From NCBI GenBank assembly GCA_015491705.1, contig WFVK01000126.1, forward strand, positions 1 to 6,474: DNA of 6,474 nucleotides, written 5' to 3'. This stretch comes from Nitrospirota bacterium. Its GTDB lineage: Bacteria; Nitrospirota; Thermodesulfovibrionia; UBA6902. Below are positions 1 through 6,244 of this stretch, one piece after another. The notes below the pieces were generated by a model. That model ran no database searches, was not told the DNA's origin, and was given only the letters and a program-made list of their open reading frames with translations. The translations under genes and the position numbers were made by a program. Each line of letters opens with the position of its first letter. Position 1 is the first letter of the stretch.

Positions 1-12
1 ATCATATTTTAT

Positions 13-49
13 ATTATCTCAGCGCAGTATTTTTTGAAAAGGAGATAAT
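13..49 (+). promoter_or_regulatory. Inverted repeat enclosing the SD of the first gene
   Basis: ATTATCTC at 13-20 is the exact reverse complement of GAGATAAT at 42-49, with 21 nt between. The right arm overlaps the Shine-Dalgarno GGAG (41-44) of the receiver gene that starts at 57. In RNA, an 8-bp stem would mask the ribosome-binding site of the first gene of the operon; in DNA, it could be a protein-binding site. The stem is AU-rich and the loop is long, so the stability is modest. The repeat is seen directly; the regulatory role is inference. Confidence 0.4.
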
Positions 50-56
50 CAGGTAA

Positions 57-446
57 ATGCAGACAATGATCAGAAAGATATTGATAGTGGACGATTCGCC
101 CATAGCCCGAAAGATGCTGAAGAGCTGCATACCCAGGGACAGGGGATATGAATTTCATGAAGCCGGAGACGGCAGGGAGGCTGTTGAGAAATTCAGGGAG
201 ATCGGGCCTGACGTGACATTCATGGACCTGACCATGCCGGTAATGAACGGATATGAAGCCATTGAGGAGATTATCAGGATTGATCCCAAGGCCGTGATCA
301 TCGTTGTCACCGCCGACATTCAGGTGAAGGCGGTTACAAGGGTTATGAAACTCGGCGCGCACACGGTACTGAAGAAGATGCTCAGGAAAGAGGATGTTGA
401 AGACGCCCTGTTGAAGGCCGAGGATACACTGCGGAAATTCAGATGA
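57..446 (+). CDS. Stand-alone CheY-like response regulator receiver
   Basis: This is a single receiver (REC) domain of 129 residues with no output domain, so it should act through protein contacts in the cytoplasm. It shows the acidic pair D12-D13 after the ILIV strand, the phospho-acceptor D57 in FMDLTMP, T85 in VVTAD, and the conserved lysine K107. Two switch positions are unusual: the aromatic residue usually found in GAxGY is V104, and the proline after the lysine is M108. An ATG at 57 is preceded by GGAG at 41-44; a second ATG at 66 would give the family-like start MIRKILIVDD and is equally possible. The stop overlaps the next ATG (ATGA, 443-446), so it is co-translated with the CheC-type gene, which probably dephosphorylates it. 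The cognate kinase is not in the window. Confidence 0.93.
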   Translation: MQTMIRKILIVDDSPIARKMLKSCIPRDRGYEFHEAGDGREAVEKFREIGPDVTFMDLTMPVMNGYEAIEEIIRIDPKAVIIVVTADIQVKAVTRVMKLGAHTVLKKMLRKEDVEDALLKAEDTLRKFR

Positions 447-1096
447 TGGATGTAAAAAAAGAAAGAGAAAAAATACTGACGGACGAGGAAGCAGACATAC
501 TGCAGGAGATAATGAACATCGCCTTCGGTCAGGCGGCCTCCGATCTTGCAGATGTTATCGATATACATGTGATCCTGAGCGTTCCGCTTGTCAAGACACT
601 GCAGGCGCCGGAGCTTCCTGATTATATCAGGGGTGAGATCAGGGATATCTGCAACATAAGCATTATTGAGCAGAAATTCCTCGGAAAGTTCAGGGGGAAC
701 GCGCTTATGGTATTCCCTTCCCATGCAGGAAAAGAATTGATCAGCCTGTTCGGCCTCGAAGAAAATATGCCCCCGGAGGCCGACCCTGCGGAGATGCTCG
801 GAAGGGAAACACTTATGGAGGTCGGCAATATCATGATCGGGGCATGCATCGGAAAGCTGGCCGAGCTGCTTAAAGACAGAGTAACATATTCACCCCCCCG
901 CATTATTATTGAAAACCATTCATGCGACACCATACCCGACAGCCAGCTTTCCGCGGATGATTCAGCGATTGTGCTGAAGACGGTCTTCAGCTTTGACAGG
1001 GGGTCTATCAGCGGGTTTGTATTTCTGGTGACCAGCCATGAATCAATACAGTGGCTGAAAGAGGCATTACGGAAATTTATAGAGCAATATGAATGA
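443..1096 (+). CDS. CheC-family phosphatase of a phosphorylated receiver
   Basis: The 217-residue protein belongs to the CheC/CheX/FliY phosphatase family, which removes phosphate from CheY-type receivers. Both pseudo-symmetric active sites fit the family consensus (D/S-x3-E-x2-N-x22-P): D18-x3-E22-x2-N25-x22-P48 in the first half and E122-x3-E126-x2-N129-x22-P152 in the second. Two complete sites point to a CheC-like, catalytically competent enzyme rather than one-site CheX. No FliN/SpoA C-terminal domain is present, which argues against FliY. The first ATG (443) overlaps the receiver stop; the next codon but one (446) is also ATG, so the exact start is uncertain by one residue. The end overlaps the cyclase start (ATGA, 1093-1096). 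The adjacent receiver is the obvious substrate (inference). No MCP, CheA or CheW is nearby, so this is probably not ordinary chemotaxis. Confidence 0.88.
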   Translation: MMDVKKEREKILTDEEADILQEIMNIAFGQAASDLADVIDIHVILSVPLVKTLQAPELPDYIRGEIRDICNISIIEQKFLGKFRGNALMVFPSHAGKELISLFGLEENMPPEADPAEMLGRETLMEVGNIMIGACIGKLAELLKDRVTYSPPRIIIENHSCDTIPDSQLSADDSAIVLKTVFSFDRGSISGFVFLVTSHESIQWLKEALRKFIEQYE

Positions 1097-1995
1097 TATT
1101 CGCCCAGATATTTGATGCAATCAACATCGGCCTTGTCATACTTGACAGGGACCTGAAGGTTTACAAGTGGAATCGCTGGATGGAAATGAACAGCGGCATT
1201 CCCGCCGCTGAAATCATCGGCTCTCATATATTCGATTTTTTCCCGAATCTGAAGACGCGTAAATTTCTGCGAAGCTGCAAGTCTGTCTTTACGTTCGGGA
1301 ATTTCTGTTTTTTTTCCCAGAAACTGCACAGATGCCTGTTTCCTTTCAAGGCAACCGGCTGTTTTGATACGAGATTTGAGTACATGCAGCAAAGCTGCGC
1401 CATGGGCCCGCTGAGGGACGAAAACAACGAGGTAAAGTACCTCTTTATTTATGTCCAGGATGTAACGGAAGTCGCAACATACGAGCAGAAACTCGTTGAG
1501 ATGAACATGAGGGACAGCCTTACCGGAATTTATAACCGGCGATTCCTGGAGAGCAAACTCAGGGAGGAATTCAAGAGACACAAGAGGTACTCCAGGCCCC
1601 TGAGCATTATCATGTTTGATATAGACTTTTTCAAAAAGGTAAACGACAAGTACGGCCACCAGTGCGGTGATTTCATTTTAAAATCCGTAAGTTCGATGAT
1701 AGCCTCCCAGATCAGAAACGTGGACTTCCTTATCCGTTACGGCGGTGAGGAGTTCTGCTGCCTGCTGCCCGAGACCGCCCTTGAGCCGGCCATTGGCGTT
1801 GCAGAGAGGTTCAGGAAATCCGTGATGGAGCATGACAACAATTTCGACGGCAAAAACATCAAGGTCACCATCAGCCTCGGAGTCGCCGAGATAAGGCCGA
1901 ACATCAACTCGCCCGAGACCCTCCTTAAAAAGGTTGACGAGGCGCTCTACCGGGCAAAGAGGAGAGGGCGGAACAGGGTTGAGGCCATGATTTGA
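1093..1995 (+). CDS. PAS-GGDEF diguanylate cyclase
   Basis: The 300-residue protein has an N-terminal PAS sensor (about 3-130, ending in YVQDVTE) and a C-terminal GGDEF domain (about 136-300). It should make cyclic di-GMP from two GTP. The cyclase domain looks active: D141-SLTGIYNRR, metal-binding D176 and D178 in MFDIDFFKKVND, and the catalytic GGEEF at 217-221. An inhibitory I-site RxxD (R208-N-V-D211) lies exactly five residues before GGEEF, so product feedback is expected. No signal peptide or transmembrane segment is seen, so it is cytosolic. The PAS domain is cysteine-rich (C62, C72, C81, C90, C102), with no recognised heme or flavin motif. The ATG overlaps the stop of the CheC gene. 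Activity is probably tied to the receiver and phosphatase encoded upstream, although the cyclase itself has no REC domain. Confidence 0.94.
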   Translation: MIFAQIFDAINIGLVILDRDLKVYKWNRWMEMNSGIPAAEIIGSHIFDFFPNLKTRKFLRSCKSVFTFGNFCFFSQKLHRCLFPFKATGCFDTRFEYMQQSCAMGPLRDENNEVKYLFIYVQDVTEVATYEQKLVEMNMRDSLTGIYNRRFLESKLREEFKRHKRYSRPLSIIMFDIDFFKKVNDKYGHQCGDFILKSVSSMIASQIRNVDFLIRYGGEEFCCLLPETALEPAIGVAERFRKSVMEHDNNFDGKNIKVTISLGVAEIRPNINSPETLLKKVDEALYRAKRRGRNRVEAMI

Positions 1996-2138
1996 TTCCT
2001 CATCATACCCTTAAACTTCGAACTTTGAACCCGGTCTTTCCCACCTGATTCCCCCGCCGCTTTATGTAATATTGGGGGTGATACGGCCGTTTTCGTCAAA
2101 CTGTTGACGTCGCCGCAATTATGTGGCAATATAGAGTC
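1996..2138 (+). promoter_or_regulatory. Leader of the sigma54 regulator with a palindrome
   Basis: This intergenic leader separates the cyclase operon from the NtrC-type gene. Its clearest element is CGTCAA (2094-2099), ACTG, TTGACG (2104-2109), a perfect 6-bp-arm palindrome suited to dimer binding or a short hairpin. The right arm also reads as a -35 hexamer, TTGACG, followed after 17 nt by a poor -10, CAATAT (2127-2132). If that promoter is used, only the 2139 start is possible and the mRNA would be nearly leaderless. C5 (2051-2055) can pair with G5 (2074-2078). There is no T-rich terminator after the cyclase and no sigma54 consensus. Confidence 0.35.
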
Positions 2139-3542
<1,404 letters not shown>

Positions 3543-3579
3543 ATAACGTATTATCCTTTGCGGCTCAGGGGACGGAAAG

Positions 3580-4590
3580 ATGCCTGATATCAAGTTTCCA
3601 TTCAAAAGATTCGAATTTCATATCAGACCGGAAGAGCAGCTCATTCTTCCATCATACAAAGGCTCCACCCTCAGGGGCGGGTTCGGCAACGCCTTCAGGA
3701 AAATCGTATGTGCGCTAAAGATAAAGGAATGCGGCGGTTGCCTCCTGAAAGACAGGTGCATTTACTCCTATGTCTTTGAAACCCCTCCGCCGCCGGATGC
3801 AAGAATGATGCGCAAATACACATCAGCGCCGCATCCTTTCATCATAGAGCCCCCGCCGGGGACGAGGCGCAGCTACGGCCCTGAAGATGAGCTGATATTC
3901 GGGCTCACCCTGATAGGCAGGGCCGTTGATTACCTGCCCTACTTCATTTATACATTTGATGAGCTCGGCAGGACCGGCATCGGCAGGGGAAGGGGAAGAT
4001 ACGAGCTGAAAACAGTCAGAAGCGGAGCAGAAGATAGAGTTATCTACTCATCTGATACAAAGACCCTTGAATCATTTAAACCAACAATAATGCCGTTCCC
4101 GCAAAACTGGGAATCCGGTCTGAATGCCGGGGCAAAAGAGAGCAAGGCAGCGCCTCGCCCCTGCAGTCTGACCTTGAATTTTCTGACACCGACCAGGATC
4201 ATTTATAACGGCGGCCTGACCCTTGAACTCGAGTTTCATATCCTGATAAGGAGCCTCCTGCGGAGGCTTTCGCTGCTCTATTATTTCCACTGCGGGGGAG
4301 ACCCCTCGCCATGGGATTTCAGAGGTATCATTGAAAGGGCAAAAGAAATAAAGATTAAAAAGAGGAATCTTAAATGGTACGACTGGGAGCGGTATTCGTC
4401 AAGGCAGGAGACGAAGATGAACATGGGCGGGTTTGTGGGCGAGATTACATTCGAGGGTGACATTGCTCCGTTTATGCCTCTGATTAAAGCCGGTGAGGTC
4501 TTGCATGTTGGGAAGGGGACGGGGTTTGGACTGGGGAAATACGAACTAAGCCTAAGCCTCGGAGTTGCACGGACTGGCGCAGATAAATAA
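3580..4590 (+). CDS. cas6: Cas6-like CRISPR pre-crRNA endoribonuclease (RAMP)
   Basis: The 336-residue protein resembles the Cas6 RAMP family, which cuts CRISPR precursor RNA in the repeats to give guide RNAs. The N-terminal part has the family-like RGGFGNAFRK (32-41) followed by a cysteine set C44, C51, C54, C60 and then Y-x-x-VFETP. The C-terminal part carries the glycine-rich loop VGKGTGFGLGKYEL (310-323), the hallmark of the second RAMP fold; another glycine/arginine-rich stretch, GIGRGRGRYEL, lies at 133-143. There is no histidine between H14 and H85, the region where several characterised Cas6 enzymes keep the general acid, so catalysis may be His-independent or lost. The SD AGGGGA (3567-3572) is 7 nt before the ATG. 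No repeat array, cas1/cas2 or effector gene is in the window. Family assignment is by motif recognition; activity is inference. Confidence 0.8.
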   Translation: MPDIKFPFKRFEFHIRPEEQLILPSYKGSTLRGGFGNAFRKIVCALKIKECGGCLLKDRCIYSYVFETPPPPDARMMRKYTSAPHPFIIEPPPGTRRSYGPEDELIFGLTLIGRAVDYLPYFIYTFDELGRTGIGRGRGRYELKTVRSGAEDRVIYSSDTKTLESFKPTIMPFPQNWESGLNAGAKESKAAPRPCSLTLNFLTPTRIIYNGGLTLELEFHILIRSLLRRLSLLYYFHCGGDPSPWDFRGIIERAKEIKIKKRNLKWYDWERYSSRQETKMNMGGFVGEITFEGDIAPFMPLIKAGEVLHVGKGTGFGLGKYELSLSLGVARTGADK

Positions 4591-4611
4591 AAAAATACAA
4601 AAGCAAAAAAT

Positions 4612-4641
4612 ATCAGCGATAATCTGCGTGAATCAGCGGCT
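4612..4641. repeat. Three 10-bp degenerate tandem repeats
   Basis: Units ATCAGCGATA, ATCTGCGTGA and ATCAGCGGCT follow one another without gaps; each fits ATCWGCG plus three variable bases. The 10-bp period matches one helical turn. It begins 22 bp after the cas6 stop. No function is visible. It is too short and has no spacers, so it is not a CRISPR array. Confidence 0.5.
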
Positions 4642-4718
4642 TAATCTTAAAAAACATGGTAGAATAACTTTGAATCCTGAATTATAGCGCCGGAGGCCTC
4701 TTTTGATTAGACTTGAAC

Positions 4719-4759
4719 AGGAGTTTCAGTGATAAAGTCTCTTCCTATCGCTAACTCTT
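4719..4759. repeat. Imperfect hairpin downstream of cas6
   Basis: GAGTT (4721-4725) pairs with AACTC (4753-4757), and AGTGATA (4728-4734) pairs with TATCGCT (4746-4752) with one G-U pair. A 2-nt bulge (4726-4727) separates the two helices; the outer pairs 4719-4720 with 4758-4759 extend it to 14 pairs. The loop is 11 nt. It ends in a short TTT, so it could serve as a weak terminator for the regulator-cas6 unit, but the T-run is too short for a confident terminator call. The rest of the gap 4591-4808 holds no gene. Confidence 0.35.
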
Positions 4760-4847
4760 TAAAATAAAAGCATTTTTCATCATCTTAAGCGTAAGACCCC
4801 TCAAATAGCCTCGAAATCACCGTGATATCCTGTATATACAAGAGATT

Positions 4848-5216
4848 GTGGAAGCCAGCCTTGACCGTTGGCAAATAGAAAACCGCTTCCGGCTCAGTAA
4901 GGATGACGATCTTGTAGCAATGCGTCCTATTAGACACTGGACGGATAGCAAGATCAGGTGCCATCTGTTTGCATGCGTAGTAGCAATGACGTATCTCCGG
5001 AGAATCGAACTGAAACTCAATGCGGCCGGAATCAGGCGCACGGCAGAGGACGTGATGGATGACATGCGGCAATTTCATTCAGTGTTGATGCTTACTGAAG
5101 GGGGACGAAAGCCAAGGCGCTGCCTGGAAGTCCCCACGAAGACCCAGGCTGAAGTCCTATCGGCCTTCGGATACTATGTCGATGATAGTGGGGTCTTACA
5201 ACCCCTGCGCCGCTAA
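4848..5216 (+). pseudogene. C-terminal remnant of an IS4/IS1634-type transposase
   Basis: The frame is open from 4809 and a GTG at 4848 gives 122 residues. Residues 4-18 fit the Y-x2-R-x3-E-x6-K signature of IS4-superfamily DDE transposases: R7, E11 (the catalytic Glu) and K18 are in register, but the Tyr is replaced by S4. The downstream stretch LVAMRPIRHWTDSKI and the following hydrophobic helix match the RPI-H-x-I-x-x-H tail typical of IS1634-like enzymes. The two catalytic aspartates and the first two thirds of the protein are absent, because a stop (TAG, 4806-4808) closes the frame upstream and nothing like the N-terminus lies before it. It cannot transpose. The start codon given is nominal; no RBS is seen. 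Terminal inverted repeats could not be identified. Confidence 0.75.
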
Positions 5217-5350
5217 CGTACCGTAAATACTGGCTTTGCGGGGAGGTATAACAAGTTATCCCTGAAACTCCTGTCAAACACTGTAGCGATATAACAGTGA
5301 ATGTTAACAAACAACTGCCGGGTTTTAGTAGAATAGAACCTTACAGGGGC
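5217..5350 (+). other. Non-coding stretch between transposase and intron relics
   Basis: No gene is seen here. Two small inverted repeats are present: ATAAC-AA-GTTAT (5248-5259) and CACTGT (5279-5284) with ACAGTG (5294-5299). Either could be part of the lost IS right end or of the domain IV side of the group II intron, but no partner end is in the window to test this. Confidence 0.3.
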
Positions 5351-5425
5351 TTGAGCTGTGTGCGGGGAAACTCGCTTGCACAGTTCTCAGGGGGCGACGG
5401 AGGCGTGAGCCTCCCGACCTATCCG
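5351..5425 (+). ncRNA. Group II intron 3' end: domains V and VI
   Basis: Positions 5353-5386 fold exactly as a 34-nt group II intron domain V, the catalytic core. The lower helix of nine pairs (5353-5361 with 5378-5386) contains the AGC triad at 5354-5356 and its usual G-U wobble (5355-5384). A 2-nt bulge (5376-5377), an upper five-pair helix (5362-5366 with 5371-5375) and a GAAA tetraloop (5367-5370) follow. Domain VI comes next: GGAGGC (5399-5404), GTGA tetraloop, GCCTCC (5409-5414), with A5417 a candidate branch-point adenosine before a C/T-rich 3' end. The splice site lies somewhere about 5422-5430. No reverse transcriptase and no GTGYG-type 5' end are found upstream, so this appears to be a 5'-truncated intron or fragment, next to a transposase remnant. 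Confidence 0.85.
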
Positions 5426-5441
5426 GTAACCAAGAAAAAAC

Positions 5442-5471
5442 TTGACACCACCTTGCTATATGTACAATAAT
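5442..5471 (+). promoter_or_regulatory. Sigma70 promoter of the yefM-yoeB operon
   Basis: A perfect -35 TTGACA at 5442-5447 is followed by two -10 candidates: AATAAT at 5466-5471 (18-nt spacer) or TACAAT at 5463-5468 (15-nt spacer). Each matches TATAAT at five of six positions. The -10 overlaps the first operator box, as expected for autorepression. The promoter starts only about 12-20 bp after the group II intron end. Confidence 0.7.
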
Positions 5472-5484
5472 AGGTACATGTACA
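5461..5484. promoter_or_regulatory. YefM-YoeB operator boxes (TGTACA)
   Basis: TGTACA occurs at 5461-5466 and at 5479-5484, with a degenerate GGTACA at 5473-5478. The last two overlap a perfect 10-bp palindrome GTACATGTAC (5474-5483). TGTACA is the known core of the E. coli yefM-yoeB operator palindromes, bound by YefM and the YefM-YoeB complex. Centre spacing is 12 bp from box 1 to GGTACA and 18 bp from box 1 to the last box. Their position over the -10 region supports repression. Confidence 0.7.
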
Positions 5485-5503
5485 TATTTAGGAGGTTAAC
5501 GAA

Positions 5504-5755
5504 ATGAAAGTACTTACTTATACGGCTGTACGGGGAAGCTTGGCGAAGACAATGAAGGAAGTCTGCGATGACCATGATCCTGTCATTATTACCCGAAAAA
5601 AAAATGATGCTGTTGTTCTGATGTCATTGGAAGACTATGAAGCATTAAATGAGACAGCATATCTACTGCACAGTCCCAAAAATACAAAGCGACTTCTGGA
5701 ATCAATCGAAGAACTTGAAAAAGGCAAGGGAAAAGAACGGAATTTAGTTGAATGA
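5504..5755 (+). CDS. yefM: YefM-family antitoxin (Phd/YefM)
   Basis: The 83-residue protein matches E. coli YefM in length and along its whole sequence: an N-terminal SYxxAR-like segment (YTAVRGSL), the core HDPVIITRKKNDAVVLMSLEDYEAL (residues about 24-48, interrupted here only by the limits of quoting), ETAYLL, then SP-x-N and a charged C-terminal tail. The N-terminal half dimerises and binds the TGTACA operator; the C-terminal tail wraps and inhibits YoeB. SD AGGAGGT (5490-5496) lies 7 nt before the ATG, one of the strongest ribosome-binding sites in the window, as expected for an antitoxin made in excess. The stop overlaps the toxin ATG (ATGA, 5752-5755). The gene is AT-richer than the signalling genes upstream, in line with horizontal gain. 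Confidence 0.95.
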   Translation: MKVLTYTAVRGSLAKTMKEVCDDHDPVIITRKKNDAVVLMSLEDYEALNETAYLLHSPKNTKRLLESIEELEKGKGKERNLVE

Positions 5756-6006
5756 AACTTGTTTTTTCGAAAAATGCATGGGAAGATTATCTGTACTGGC
5801 AACGCACTGACAAGAAAATCCTGAAAAGAATAAATGAATTAATCAAAGACATTCAAAAGAATAAATATGAGGGCATTGGAAAGCCGGAACCGCTAAGGCA
5901 TAGCTTATCAGGATATTGGTCACGTCGGATAACAAATGAACACCGGATAGTTTATAAGATCGATCATGATCAGGTATTACTTGCGCAATTAAGATATCAC
6001 TATTAA
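5752..6006 (+). CDS. yoeB: YoeB-family toxin, ribosome-dependent mRNA interferase
   Basis: This 84-residue RelE-superfamily toxin has exactly the length of E. coli YoeB and is similar throughout (WEDYLYWQ, INELIKDI, GKPEPL, LSGYWSRRIT, EHRIVY, RYHY). The residues known to matter in YoeB are in register: E46 in KPEP, R65 in EHR, H83 and the terminal Y84. It should cut mRNA in the ribosomal A site and stop growth unless bound by YefM. It is translationally coupled to the antitoxin by a 4-base overlap and has no separate SD. The module is complete and probably functional, maintaining itself in a region of mobile-element debris. Confidence 0.96.
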   Translation: MKLVFSKNAWEDYLYWQRTDKKILKRINELIKDIQKNKYEGIGKPEPLRHSLSGYWSRRITNEHRIVYKIDHDQVLLAQLRYHY

Positions 6007-6014
6007 GTTATAAC

Positions 6015-6096
6015 ACTTATAAGGCCTCCTTTTTAAGAGATTTTGGGTTAAAACATCTTACCGCATTGCGGTATAATGAAGGAGGCCTTTATTAGT
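6015..6096. repeat. 82-bp inverted-repeat structure after yoeB
   Basis: AAGGCCTCCTT (6021-6031) is the exact reverse complement of AAGGAGGCCTT (6079-6089); with one bulged T and one mismatch the arms extend outward to 6015 and 6096. Between them lies a smaller perfect hairpin, TACCGC-ATT-GCGGTA (6059-6073). The layout could be a MITE-like miniature element or a long-loop terminator for the toxin-antitoxin operon. A TTT-ATT tail follows the right arm, which is weak for a terminator. No target-site duplication could be identified with confidence. Confidence 0.45.
6048..6077 (+). promoter_or_regulatory. Possible promoter for the downstream small ORF
   Basis: A perfect -10 TATAAT (6072-6077) has TTAAAA (6048-6053, four of six to TTGACA) 18 nt upstream. 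It overlaps the TACCGC/GCGGTA hairpin inside the inverted-repeat structure. Transcription from here would carry a leader of about 160 nt containing the hairpin at 6157-6196 before the small gene at 6245. Confidence 0.3.
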
Positions 6097-6156
6097 ATCA
6101 ACACAAAAAGAAAAACCTGCCAGTCCATGAAAGTGAATTGGTATAAATCTAACCTT

Positions 6157-6196
6157 GCTCTTTCAGCCGACACAAAAAGCCGTGCGGCTGAAGAGC
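6157..6196 (+). other. Long stem-loop in the leader of the small ORF
   Basis: GCTCTT-CAGCCG-CAC on the left (6157-6173, with one extra T and a bulged A6170) pairs with GTG-CGGCTG-AAGAGC on the right (6182-6196). This gives about 15 pairs around an 8-nt loop. No T-run follows, so it is not a standard terminator. It lies about 50 nt before the small gene and may be a leader structure or a remnant of a mobile element. Confidence 0.45.
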
Positions 6197-6244
6197 CCGT
6201 TATGGCAAAAAATAAAACATCAATAATTGAAGGGGGGAGTTATA

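Noticed and set aside
622..1659. Long minus-strand open frame of 345 codons opposite the CheC and cyclase genes
   Set aside because: It lies antisense to two genes with clear catalytic motifs, resembles no family and has no ribosome-binding site. It is a shadow frame.
1996..2120. Sigma54 promoter (TGGC-N8-TTGC type) before the regulator or cas6
   Set aside because: I scanned the leader, the 37-nt gap and the intergenic region after cas6 and saw no match with correct spacing of the GG and GC elements.
4612..4641. CRISPR repeats next to cas6
   Set aside because: The 10-bp units are contiguous and degenerate with no spacers. No repeat of 25-40 bp separated by unique spacers occurs anywhere in the window.
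4785..5078. Minus-strand open frames opposite the transposase relic
   Set aside because: The plus strand carries the R-x3-E-x6-K transposase signature; the minus frames show no motif.
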